Shown in pieces: positions 42,814 through 50,561 of a stretch of DNA of 64,000 nt (positions are counted from its first letter, which is position 1; each line of letters begins with the position of its first letter). Origin of the DNA: Corynebacterium glyciniphilum AJ 3170 (GTDB lineage: Bacteria > Actinomycetota > Actinomycetes > Mycobacteriales > Mycobacteriaceae); assembly GCF_007673095.1 (NCBI RefSeq), contig NZ_VDYZ01000008.1, positions 62,001 through 126,000 of the forward strand, written 5' to 3'. The notes beneath the pieces were generated by a model. The model had not been told where the DNA came from, did not search any database, and was given only the letters and a program-made list of their open reading frames with translations. The translations under genes and the position numbers were made by a program.

Positions 42814-43755
42814 TCAACTAGCTTTGTCCGCTGGTAGCAGGTGGAAGGAACCCTCGTCAGGGACGCCGGCCATGTGGGAGCGGACATCTTTGCTCGGTGG
42901 GCCGGCGGTGCCCCAGGTGTCGGACAGTTCCGGTGTCCGGCGCCACACCTTGCACAACCACTGGTCTTCGTCGACCTGGGCAATCTCGGAGGTGTACTCG
43001 CAGACCAGCCCTGCCGGATCACCGAAATAGGAGAAGGTGTTGTCCCCGGGACCGTGCCGCCCCGGACCCCACAGTGGGGTCACACCGGTCTGCTTAAGCC
43101 TGCCGATACCGCGCATGAAGTCGTTGACGGTCGGCATCTCGTAGGCAACGTGGTTGACGGACGCCCACTCCGCCTGATTGAAGGCGATGGAGTGGTGGTC
43201 GGTGTTGCATCGCATGAAGGCCATCTGATGCTCCGACCAGTCGGATACCCTCATCCCCAGAACATCGCGGTAGAAGTCCACTGATTTGTCGATATCCGCG
43301 GTGTTGAGCACGATGTGCGCGATATTCTTGGGGATCGCGTCGCTGGTATACCTCTCCGGCACAGCCCAGAAGTCGGCGAGCAACTCTATGAGGCGGCCCT
43401 CGGGATCGAGGAAGCTGACGCTGTACCCTGCGCCTGCGTTGTCCGCAGGACCGGGGCCGAAGACGATCGGGATGTTCCTCGCTTCGAGACGGCGGGCAGC
43501 CTCGTCGACCTCGGCCGGAGTCCCGACGGCAAAGCAGATACGTCCCAGACCGTTCTTCGGAGCATCGGTCAGCTGAAGGATGTGGTGTTCGGACCCAGTT
43601 CCCCGGAGCCAGGAGCTCCCCTCCTCCTGTTCAACGACGTCGAGTCCCCATGCGCCCGAGTAGAAGTCGGCGGAGTCGGAGAGTGCGCTGGTGCGCAGCT
43701 CGACGAAGCGGACCTTTCGCAACTGCGCGATGGGTGGTTGATAGGCGGTAGTCAT
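42814..43755 (-). CDS. VOC-superfamily extradiol ring-cleavage dioxygenase
   Basis: 313 residues made of two vicinal-oxygen-chelate modules, as in type I extradiol dioxygenases. Metal ligands in the C-terminal module are readable: His in KNIAHIVLNT, His in SVNHVAYEMP and Glu in GLVCEYTSE, with the second-shell His in NTDHHSIAF. The N-terminal module lacks a metal site, as expected. It would cleave a catechol-like ring made by the oxygenases of the operon. The aldehyde dehydrogenase gene is upstream. Confidence 0.88.
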   Translation of the reverse strand: MTTAYQPPIAQLRKVRFVELRTSALSDSADFYSGAWGLDVVEQEEGSSWLRGTGSEHHILQLTDAPKNGLGRICFAVGTPAEVDEAARRLEARNIPIVFGPGPADNAGAGYSVSFLDPEGRLIELLADFWAVPERYTSDAIPKNIAHIVLNTADIDKSVDFYRDVLGMRVSDWSEHQMAFMRCNTDHHSIAFNQAEWASVNHVAYEMPTVNDFMRGIGRLKQTGVTPLWGPGRHGPGDNTFSYFGDPAGLVCEYTSEIAQVDEDQWLCKVWRRTPELSDTWGTAGPPSKDVRSHMAGVPDEGSFHLLPADKAS

Positions 43756-43783
43756 GATGTCTCCTTTGGTGGTGATTGGTCAC

Positions 43784-45319
43784 TCAGTGCTTTCCCCAGG
43801 TCATGGGGGTCGATTCGAGTCCCCAGTAGAGACTCTTCCGTTTCGAGTACTCGGCGAGGCCATCCATTCCCTTGTCCACCCCCAGCCCGGATTCCTTGAA
43901 CCCGGAGAACGGGGTGGAGATGCTGAACTGCTTGTAGGTGTTGATCCAGACGGTGCCGGCATCGATCGCGCCGGCAAGTCGGTGCGCGCGGAGGAAGTCG
44001 GGTGTCCAGATGCCGACCGCGAGACCGTAAACAGTGTCGTTGGCTTGAGTGATGAGATCGTCGTCATTCTCGTAGGGAAGGCAGACGAGCACCGGACCGA
44101 AGATTTCCTCCTGGCAGGTGGCACTGGAATTGCCGAGTCCCTCGATGACGGTGGGTTCGTAGTACGTACCGGCGGCAAGTGCCGGATCGTCAGGGGCTTT
44201 CCCGCCGCACAGGATGGCGCCGCCCTCGCTGCGGGCTCTGTCCACGTACCAGGCCACGGAATCCCGATGACTACGGTGCACGAGCGGTCCGACATCCGTG
44301 GCCGGGTCGATGCCAGGGCCAATGTGCAGGGCACGGGTACGACGGACGAGTTCGTCGACGAAGTCCCGGTAGAGGGACTGGTGGACGAAGAGCCGTGATC
44401 CGGCGATACAGCTCTGCCCGCTCGACGAGAAGATACCGAACAGCACACCTTGGAGAGCCTGTTCGATGTCCGCGTCCTCGCAGACGATTGTCGGGGACTT
44501 GCCACCGAGCTCCAGCGTCGTCGGGATAAGGCGCTCGGCTGCCTGATGCGCGATCAATTTGCCTGCGGAGGTGCCACCGGTGAAGGAAATCTTGGCGACG
44601 GCGGGGTGGCTGGTGATGGCGTCACCGATCACTGAGCTCTTCCCTGGTAGCACCGTGACAAGGCCTTCCGGTATCCCGGACTCCACCACGAGCTCCATCA
44701 AGGCCATCGCAACGAGCGGAGTCCACTCCGCCGGTTTGAGGACGACAGCGTTTCCTGCCGCAAGTGCGGGCGCGATCTTCTGTGCGTCCGAGGCGACCGG
44801 GGAGTTCCAGGGGGTGATCGCCGCGACGACCCCGAGCGGTTCAAGAACGCTCACCGTCTGCCACGGGCCACGTCGTGGCGTGACGGGCTCCTCGCGGGAT
44901 TCCACAGCCGACGCGTAGTAACGGAACGTACCGGCAGCACTGGCAACGAGCTTGCGGGTTTCCGACAGGGTCTTGCCGGTATTCAGTGTCTGGATAGTGG
45001 CCAACCGGTCCAGGTTATCCACCATGAGGTCCGCGATCGCGCGGAGATAACCACCGCGCTCATGCGGCAACAGCTCCTTCCACCCGGAGTGCAGGAAGGC
45101 CTCGGAAGCCGCATCAATGGCCTGCGTGGCCTGGTCCGCTGAGATCTGGTGGATTGTCTGTACTGCCTGCCCCGTAGCCGGGTCAATGACCGTGAATGAA
45201 CCGCCGTCGCCGGTGACCCAATCACCGCCCAGCCGGAACGCATCAGTGACGAGCGGAGCTGCGAGGCGCTGTACCCCTTGGGCCGCCCCCTGGCTCGTCC
45301 TCTCGGTCGTGGTGGTCAC
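43784..45319 (-). CDS. Aldehyde dehydrogenase family protein
   Basis: 511 residues. ITPWNSPVASDAQKIAPAL near residue 165 is the NAD-binding Asn region. The catalytic Glu is in TTLELGGKSP near residue 268 and the Cys in SSGQSCIAGSR near residue 302. The sequence is of the betaine-aldehyde/2-hydroxymuconic-semialdehyde dehydrogenase type. It is first in the island operon and would oxidise a semialdehyde formed by ring cleavage or by the ThDP decarboxylase. The GTG at 45319 has AGAGGAG eight bases upstream. Confidence 0.9.
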   Translation of the reverse strand: MTTTTERTSQGAAQGVQRLAAPLVTDAFRLGGDWVTGDGGSFTVIDPATGQAVQTIHQISADQATQAIDAASEAFLHSGWKELLPHERGGYLRAIADLMVDNLDRLATIQTLNTGKTLSETRKLVASAAGTFRYYASAVESREEPVTPRRGPWQTVSVLEPLGVVAAITPWNSPVASDAQKIAPALAAGNAVVLKPAEWTPLVAMALMELVVESGIPEGLVTVLPGKSSVIGDAITSHPAVAKISFTGGTSAGKLIAHQAAERLIPTTLELGGKSPTIVCEDADIEQALQGVLFGIFSSSGQSCIAGSRLFVHQSLYRDFVDELVRRTRALHIGPGIDPATDVGPLVHRSHRDSVAWYVDRARSEGGAILCGGKAPDDPALAAGTYYEPTVIEGLGNSSATCQEEIFGPVLVCLPYENDDDLITQANDTVYGLAVGIWTPDFLRAHRLAGAIDAGTVWINTYKQFSISTPFSGFKESGLGVDKGMDGLAEYSKRKSLYWGLESTPMTWGKH

Positions 45320-45743
45320 GTGGTCAGCTCCTCTTAGATCCGCTTGATTACTTACCGCTTTACTATTTTGCGCAATGTTATTGGCGTGACCGACGGCACT
45401 CAATAGGGGTGGCGATATATTGCCCCTCCAAAATCATCTTCTTAGGGTCAGCTCCCCCTAAGAAGTACTGTTCAGCGCTAAGATGTTAACCGGAAAGAAA
45501 TATTTGCCCCATCGTCGGGAATCACCCCCTTCTTCCACCCCCGGTTCGACGTCGTCCATCAGGGCGACGCCGGGCCCGTACCCGCTGATCTGGAAGTACA
45601 CCAACTCACCGGGCACAACCATGGTCATCCGTGTCCCCAGGCACCGGAATGTAGAATGCGACTGTCGGTATACGTAAACTCCGCTGGCACCGTTGCTCAG
45701 TGCAGGTACCAGGTGTCCAGCGTCGACGACGAAAGCACAGGCG
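45320..45743. promoter_or_regulatory. 424-bp divergent control region of the island
   Basis: The region between the aldehyde dehydrogenase and flavin reductase starts is AT-richer than its surroundings. It contains a 10-bp inverted repeat CTTCTTAGGG/CCCTAAGAAG at 45438-45465 with an eight-base spacer, a near-palindrome GGCGATATATTGCC at 45411-45424 and TTGCGCAA at 45368-45375. These are candidate operators for the MarR protein at 46429-46944. A weak minus-strand frame, listed separately, occupies part of it. Confidence 0.55.
45438..45465. promoter_or_regulatory. Inverted repeat, probable operator upstream of the island operon
   Basis: Perfect 10-base arms CTTCTTAGGG (45438-45447) and CCCTAAGAAG (45456-45465) lie about 120 bases before the aldehyde dehydrogenase start. 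A related arrangement of TTAGCG and CGCTTA lies upstream of ridA at about 47341-47361. Confidence 0.5.
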
Positions 45744-45778
45744 ATGACAGGCAGCTCGACCGATGCGGTCCGCGGCAC
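45458..45778 (-). CDS. Possible small hypothetical protein or gene remnant
   Basis: An open frame of up to 106 codons, with strongly GC-biased third positions in its central part (around GELVYFQISGYGPGVALMDD). It is not recognised. It overlaps the flavin reductase start by 35 bases unless it starts at an internal ATG near 45628, and its end crosses the 45438-45465 palindrome. It may be the remnant of a gene in the island. Doubtful. Confidence 0.22.
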   Translation of the reverse strand: MPRTASVELPVIACAFVVDAGHLVPALSNGASGVYVYRQSHSTFRCLGTRMTMVVPGELVYFQISGYGPGVALMDDVEPGVEEGGDSRRWGKYFFPVNILALNSTS

Positions 45779-46403
45779 CCATTTTTATGAACCAGGTTCC
45801 GACAGCGGGCTCCCCCACTCACCTTTCAACGCGATCATCGCGCCGCGGCCGATCGGCTGGATTTCCAGCCAGTCGACCGACGGAGTCCTCAACCTTGCGC
45901 CGTTCAGCTTCTTCAACGCTTTCAACTACGAACCGCCGATCATCGGCTTCGCGAGCAACGGCCCCAAAGACACTCTCGCCAATGCGGAAACCACGGGGGA
46001 GTTTTGCTGGAACCTCGTGACGGACGCTCTTGCCTCGGCGATGAACATCACCTCGGCACCAGTTCTTCCGGAAGTCGACGAATTCACACTGTCCGGGCTG
46101 ACGCCCTGCACCTCACGAATCGTAGGTGCACCCCACGTCGCCGAGTCCCCTGTCGTCTTCGAATGCCGGACCACACAGGTCATCCCCCTCCAGACTCTGA
46201 CCGGCGCAGTCACGGAGACCCGCGTAGTCTTCGGCGAAGTTGTCGGCATCCACATCGCCCGGGAGCTGCTCGTCGACGGAATCTACCAGACAGCGCTGGC
46301 AAAACCCGTCCTACGGGCGGGCGGACCGGGTGACTACTTCGGTCTCGACAGTGAGCAGAAGTTCACGATGCAGCGCCCAGACGATCATAGGACGACCACA
46401 TAG
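45744..46403 (+). CDS. Flavin reductase-like domain protein
   Basis: 219 residues with GTHFYEPGSDSGLPHSPFNA, then RPIGWISSQSTDGVLNLAPF, typical of the FMN-binding split-barrel flavin reductase family (PnpS/HpaC relatives and the DIM6/NTAB group). It may supply reduced flavin or bind a flavin substrate. It is divergent from the island operon. The first in-frame ATG with family-like sequence is 45744; the frame is open further upstream to 45693. Confidence 0.85.
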   Translation: MTGSSTDAVRGTHFYEPGSDSGLPHSPFNAIIAPRPIGWISSQSTDGVLNLAPFSFFNAFNYEPPIIGFASNGPKDTLANAETTGEFCWNLVTDALASAMNITSAPVLPEVDEFTLSGLTPCTSRIVGAPHVAESPVVFECRTTQVIPLQTLTGAVTETRVVFGEVVGIHIARELLVDGIYQTALAKPVLRAGGPGDYFGLDSEQKFTMQRPDDHRTTT

Positions 46404-46428
46404 GCCAGGGGTGAAAAGTTCAGCCCGA

Positions 46429-46944
46429 CTACTCGTCCCCGTCACCGTCAAGCGACGCAAAGAGCTTACGAAGCAGTTCGGCCAGATGTTCGCGGTCTAC
46501 GTCGTCCAGCCCCTCAAGCAGTTCCGCCTCCCTGGCGAAATGCCGGCGGGACACCCGCGCAATCAGTTCCTCGCCCGACTCCGTGAGTCGCACACTCACA
46601 GCTCGGCGGTCCTTACGCCCGCGTATCCTTTCCACGAGCCCCGCGTCCTCGAGCCGATTGAGCCTCAGGGAAACCCCACCGGACGTGACCAACGCCTGTT
46701 CGGACAGTTGCGACGGCGTGAGAGAAGCCCCCTTACCTGCTCTCTTCAGCGACGCCAGGACATCAAAGCCAGCCTGATTGATGCCGTACTCTTCGAACGT
46801 CTCACTGATGATGTGGCTGTAAAGCAGGTAGGTCCGGTGCAGACGGCCGAATACTTCGAGAGGACTGACGTCGAGGCCGGGGTCGACAGCACCCCACTGG
46901 TCGACAATGTGGTCGACATAGTCCACTGCCCCCTCAGTCTTCAT
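46429..46944 (-). CDS. MarR-family transcriptional regulator
   Basis: 171 residues. The winged helix-turn-helix spans SLTPSQLSEQALVTSGGVSL then RLNRLEDAGLVERIRGRKDRR, the classic MarR recognition helix and wing. N-terminal helices contain HIISETFEEYGINQAGFDVL. It is coupled to ridA by an ATGA overlap. It is the only regulator in the island and thus the likely aromatic-ligand-responsive repressor of the long operon. Confidence 0.9.
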   Translation of the reverse strand: MKTEGAVDYVDHIVDQWGAVDPGLDVSPLEVFGRLHRTYLLYSHIISETFEEYGINQAGFDVLASLKRAGKGASLTPSQLSEQALVTSGGVSLRLNRLEDAGLVERIRGRKDRRAVSVRLTESGEELIARVSRRHFAREAELLEGLDDVDREHLAELLRKLFASLDGDGDE

Positions 46945-47306
46945 TCGCCGCCTTCCGATGTCACGGCAATTGCATCAATCTCGACGGAGGCGCCGTAAGG
47001 AAGTCTGGAGACCTCAAGGAAGGTCCTGGCAGCCCCAGTGGCAGCAAAGTTCTCGCGGAACTGCTGGTTGGCCTCTTCCCGGAGCGACAGGTCAGTGACG
47101 TAATAGGTCAGTTTCACGACATCATCAGGGCGCCCACCAGCAGTGGCCAATCGCTCCGTCATACGCCGCAGCGCAGCGTCCAGCGACTCTCTGCGACCAG
47201 GAACTGGACGGTAGTCAGCATCGACTGACAATGCCCCGGACACGTAGATGTGATCGCCCGCCCGTTTCGCGGGGCTGTACGGGTGGTCGGTGGACACGTC
47301 AGACAT
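46941..47306 (-). CDS. RidA (YjgF/YER057c/UK114) family deaminase
   Basis: 121 residues: YSPAKRAGDHIYVSGALSVD at the N-terminus, VVKLTYYVTDLSLREEANQQ in the middle and TFLEVSRLPYGASVEIDAIA at the end, with the active-site Arg replaced by the local context SRLPYG. Family members hydrolyse enamines/imines; one branch includes 2-aminomuconate deaminase of the 2-aminophenol and 3-hydroxyanthranilate meta pathways. This suggests a nitrogen-containing ring-cleavage product. It is first of a two-gene unit with marR. Confidence 0.88.
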   Translation of the reverse strand: MSDVSTDHPYSPAKRAGDHIYVSGALSVDADYRPVPGRRESLDAALRRMTERLATAGGRPDDVVKLTYYVTDLSLREEANQQFRENFAATGAARTFLEVSRLPYGASVEIDAIAVTSEGGE

Positions 47307-47420
47307 GGCTACTCTCTCCGTCAGGTGATGGTCGCAAAGTATCTTAGCGAATAAACGCTTAGTGAGCAATATTTCTTCGTCCCTAACCGATGAGACTCCA
47401 CCGTTCACCAGGCACGAGAA

Positions 47421-47474
47421 CGGGCCCGGGGGCCGTGAGTCACGGTCGAACTCACAGCCCCCGGGCCCGGTTTT
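47421..47474 (+). terminator. Strong GC-rich intrinsic terminator reading rightward
   Basis: Arms 47421-47440 (CGGGCCCGGGGGC...) and 47450-47469 pair over about 19 bases with a nine-base loop, followed by TTTT at 47471-47474. It terminates plus-strand transcription, yet the nearest plus-strand gene ends 1 kb upstream with two minus-strand genes between. The gap 47307-47615 also holds the ridA promoter region and the right repeat; no gene is seen in it. Confidence 0.8.
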
Positions 47475-47519
47475 GCGCCGACGCGGCGCTGGCATCGCTG
47501 GCGCCGCTGGCATCGGCAA

Positions 47520-47641
47520 GGGGCGGTTTCCGAGTCTTACGGCGCCGAGTCGGCGAACCCAGCGTCAGCAGACTCGGAAAAAGCCGGCGTCGGTCGCGCA
47601 CGCCCCGCGCCGACCTCAGTTCAGCGCGATGTACCGCGCCT
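47520..47641. repeat. Right 122-bp direct repeat, overlapping the gabD 3' end, island boundary
   Basis: Gap-free 89% match (109 of 122 identical) to 30890-31011 in the same orientation. It comprises the last eight codons of gabD with the stop at 47618-47616, the spacer, the AAAAA run, and the hairpin with outer arms CGAGTCT/AGACTCG. The inner stem differs from the left copy and here reads CGCCGA/TCGGCG. The two copies enclose the 16.5-kb catabolic island. Confidence 0.92.
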
Positions 47642-49079
47642 CCAGGTACTCCTCGATGCCCTCACTGCCGCCTTCCCGTCCGAAACCGGACTGCTTCACG
47701 CCGCCGAATGGCGCCGCGGCATCGGAGATCGCACCACGGTTGATGCCGACCATGCCGGCTTCGAGGTTCGCGGCCAGGTACTGGGCGTTCTCCAGGGAGC
47801 TGGCGAAACCGTAGGCAGCCAGGCCGAACTCGGTGTCGTTGGCCATCGCCACCCCCTCCTCGAGGGTGTCGAAGGTGGTGACCGTGGCGACGGGGCCGAA
47901 GATCTCCTCGCGGAGGATCCGGGCGTCCTTCGGGACGTCCTTGAGGACGGTCGCCGGGTAGAAGTGGCCCGGGCCGTCCGGCACCTCGCCACCGGTGGTG
48001 ACCGTCGCCCCGGCCTCGACGGCCTCGGAGACGAGTTCGGCGATTCCGTCACGCTGCTTGGCGGTGATCATCGGGCCGAGGGTGGTGCCCTCGTCCATGC
48101 CGTGCCCCATCGTGACCTGCGACATCGACTCGGTCAACCGCTGCGTGAACTCCTCGGCGACGGACGCGTCGACGAGGAACCGGTTCGCGGCGATGCAGGC
48201 CTCGCCACCGTTGCGCATCTTCGCCGCCATCGCCCCGGACAGGGCGAGGTCGAGGTCAGCATCGGCGGCGATGACGAAGGGCGCGTTACCGCCGAGCTCC
48301 ATCGAGGTACGCAGCAGCTGGTCGGCGGACTGGCGGACCAGGGTCGCCCCGACCGGCGTGGAGCCGGTGAAGGTCACCTTGCGCAGTCGGTCATCGGCCA
48401 TCAGCGTCTCGGAGATTGCACCGGAGTGGGTCGACGGAACGATGGTGACCAGGCCGGAGAGGTCCCCGAACTCGTCACTGACCTCGTCGAGCGCCTGCCG
48501 GATGACCTCGCCGACGAGGATCATCGTCAGCGGGGTCTCCTTCGCCGGCTTGACCACCACAGGGCACCCTGCAGCCAGGGCCGGGGCGATCTTGCGGGTG
48601 GCCATCGCCAGCGGGAAGTTCCACGGGGTGATCGCGAGAACCGGGCCCACCGGGTGCTTGGAGACGAGGATGTGTCCGTTGCCGGCGGGTGCCTGGGTGA
48701 ACCGTCCCGGGATGCGGACAGCTTCCCCGGCGAACCACCGGAAGTAGCTGTTGCCGTAGGTGACCTCACCGCGGGCCTCGGCGAGGGGCTTGCCCATCTC
48801 CAGGGTCATGGTGGTGGCGAAGTCTTCGGCGCGCTCGTTGATGATGTCGAAGACGCGTGTGATGACGTCCGACCGACGCTGCGGGGGGACGTTCTCCCAG
48901 ATCTTCTGGGCATCCACGGCCCGGCCGAGGGCGTCGAGCGCGTCGTCGGCAGAACGGTCAGGCACGGTGACGAGCACCTCGCCGGTGGCGGGATCCTCGA
49001 CATCGAAGGTGCTGTCGACCTCGCCCACCTGGGCGGCGAGCAGGTCGGTCAGGTCGGACGGGAGTGTGCGGTTGGTCAT
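47616..49079 (-). CDS. gabD: NAD(P)-dependent succinate-semialdehyde dehydrogenase
   Basis: 487 residues. It shows ITPWNFPLAMATRKIAPALA near residue 150, the catalytic Glu in TSMELGGNAP near residue 255 and the Cys in RNGGEACIAANR near residue 290, with GFGREGGSEGIEEYLE at the C-terminus: the GabD group. It oxidises succinate semialdehyde to succinate and may also accept 4-aminobutanal. It is 27 bases downstream of gabT, so cotranscribed. Its final codons and terminator are duplicated at 30890-31011, marking island insertion at its 3' end. Confidence 0.9.
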   Translation of the reverse strand: MTNRTLPSDLTDLLAAQVGEVDSTFDVEDPATGEVLVTVPDRSADDALDALGRAVDAQKIWENVPPQRRSDVITRVFDIINERAEDFATTMTLEMGKPLAEARGEVTYGNSYFRWFAGEAVRIPGRFTQAPAGNGHILVSKHPVGPVLAITPWNFPLAMATRKIAPALAAGCPVVVKPAKETPLTMILVGEVIRQALDEVSDEFGDLSGLVTIVPSTHSGAISETLMADDRLRKVTFTGSTPVGATLVRQSADQLLRTSMELGGNAPFVIAADADLDLALSGAMAAKMRNGGEACIAANRFLVDASVAEEFTQRLTESMSQVTMGHGMDEGTTLGPMITAKQRDGIAELVSEAVEAGATVTTGGEVPDGPGHFYPATVLKDVPKDARILREEIFGPVATVTTFDTLEEGVAMANDTEFGLAAYGFASSLENAQYLAANLEAGMVGINRGAISDAAAPFGGVKQSGFGREGGSEGIEEYLEARYIALN

Positions 49080-49106
49080 GGCGGTTGTTCCTCCTGTTTC
49101 TCTCGT

Positions 49107-50447
49107 CTACTTGCCTACACCGTTATCGCGAATCGCGTCGGCGAGTACACCGAGACCATCCCTGAGCAGGTCTTCAGTGATCACCAGCGGCGGGAGCAGC
49201 CGGACGACGTTGCCGTCCATTCCGCAGGTCAGGATGAGCACGCCCTGCTTCTTGCAGGCGTCGGCCACGGCCTTGGTGGTCGCGGCGTCCGGACGCCCGT
49301 CGGCGTCGGTGAACTCGAGGGCGATCATCGCTCCTCGCCCCCGGACCTCGGCGAGCCCGGTCTCGGCGCCGACCAGTGGTTCAAGGACCTCGCGGACGAT
49401 CGTCTCGATCTCCCGTGCCCGACTGTTCAGGTCGAGGGCCTCCATCTGGTCGAGGGCCGCGAGCGCTGCGGCACAGGCGACGGGGTTGCCGCCGTAGGTG
49501 CCACCGAGCCCACCGGGGTGCGGCGCGTCCATGATCTCGGCGCGGCCGACGACGGCCGACAGCGGCATGCCGCCTGCCACACCCTTGGCGACGGTGACCA
49601 GGTCGGGGACGACGTTCTCGTGGTCGGAGGCGAACCAGTCACCGGTGCGGCAGAGGCCGGCCTGGATCTCGTCAGCCACGAAGACCACTCCGTTGTCGCG
49701 GCACCATTCCGCGATAGCCGGGAGAAAGCCTTCGGCGGGATCGATGAACCCGCCTTCGCCCTGGATCGGCTCGATGACGACGCACGCCAGGTTGGATGCA
49801 CCGGCCTGCTGCTCGAGGGTGGTGATGGCACGCTCGGCGGCTTCCTGTCCGGACAGTCCGTCGCGCAGCGGGTAGGACACCGGTGCGCGGTAGACCTCGG
49901 AGGCGAAAGGACCGAAACCGGACTTGTAGGGCATGTTCTTGGCGGTCATGGCCAGTGTCAGGTTGGTACGTCCGTGGTACGCGCGGTCGAAGACGGCGAC
50001 GCCGTTACGTCCGGTGTAGCTGCGGGCGATCTTCACGGCGTTCTCCACTGCCTCAGAACCCGAGTTGAACAGCGCGGCACGTTTGTCATGGTCGCCCGGG
50101 GTGATCTCCGCGAGCTTCTCGGCGACGCGGATGTAGGACTCGTAGGGTGAGATCATGAAGCAGGTGTGGGTGAAGTGTGAGGCCGCGTCGCTGACTGCGT
50201 CGACCACTGCCTGGTTGGACGCTCCGACGGAGGTCACGGCGATACCTGAGGCGAAGTCGACGAAGGAGTTCCCGTCGGCGTCGACCAGCACTCCGCCGTC
50301 AGCATCGACGACGTAGTGGGGGAGGTTCGGAGTGACCCCCCGGGGGACGGCGGCGTCGCGTCGCGCGGCCAGGGCCGTACTCTCCGGGCCGGGGCCGGAG
50401 GTGACGAGTGTGCGTTCCTGCGGGAGGCGGTAGCTGAGGTCCTTCAT
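49107..50447 (-). CDS. gabT: 4-Aminobutyrate-2-oxoglutarate aminotransferase
   Basis: 446 residues, class III PLP aminotransferase. Features: FNSGSEAVENAVKIAR near residue 120, DRAYHGRTNLTLAMT near 150, the PLP-binding Asp in VVFVADEIQAGLCRTG near 255, the lysine in TVAKGVAGGMPLSAV near 285 and TYGGNPVACAAALA near 315. These are GabT hallmarks. It starts at the ATG at 50447 with AAGGAG six bases upstream. It is divergent from the PucR activator at 50562. Confidence 0.93.
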   Translation of the reverse strand: MKDLSYRLPQERTLVTSGPGPESTALAARRDAAVPRGVTPNLPHYVVDADGGVLVDADGNSFVDFASGIAVTSVGASNQAVVDAVSDAASHFTHTCFMISPYESYIRVAEKLAEITPGDHDKRAALFNSGSEAVENAVKIARSYTGRNGVAVFDRAYHGRTNLTLAMTAKNMPYKSGFGPFASEVYRAPVSYPLRDGLSGQEAAERAITTLEQQAGASNLACVVIEPIQGEGGFIDPAEGFLPAIAEWCRDNGVVFVADEIQAGLCRTGDWFASDHENVVPDLVTVAKGVAGGMPLSAVVGRAEIMDAPHPGGLGGTYGGNPVACAAALAALDQMEALDLNSRAREIETIVREVLEPLVGAETGLAEVRGRGAMIALEFTDADGRPDAATTKAVADACKKQGVLILTCGMDGNVVRLLPPLVITEDLLRDGLGVLADAIRDNGVGK

Positions 50448-50531
50448 CGGAAGCTCCTTCACGTTCTTCTCGGGGGTGTTGAGGCCATTATGCGGCGGAC
50501 CATGGCCGCGGCGACACCGACATTACGGCGA

Positions 50532-50541
50532 ATCTGCAGAT
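50532..50541. promoter_or_regulatory. Short palindrome in the gabT-pucR divergent promoter
   Basis: ATCTGCAGAT is a perfect 10-base palindrome in the 114-base gap between gabT and the PucR gene. On the minus strand a plausible gabT promoter, TTTCAG then TAATGT with a 16-base spacer, overlaps it. It is a candidate binding site for the adjacent regulator. Confidence 0.35.
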
Positions 50542-50561
50542 CTGAAATGTACAGTTGGGCC

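Noticed and set aside
31012..47519. Phage or transposon origin of the island
   Set aside because: I looked for integrase, transposase, terminal inverted repeats at the edges and tRNA ends and found none; only the gabD-derived direct repeats mark the borders.
47964..50150. A 728-codon open frame on the plus strand antisense to gabD and gabT
   Set aside because: It mirrors the two genes, has repetitive Gly/Asp/Arg/Val composition and no recognisable domain. Such shadows are expected in GC-rich coding DNA.
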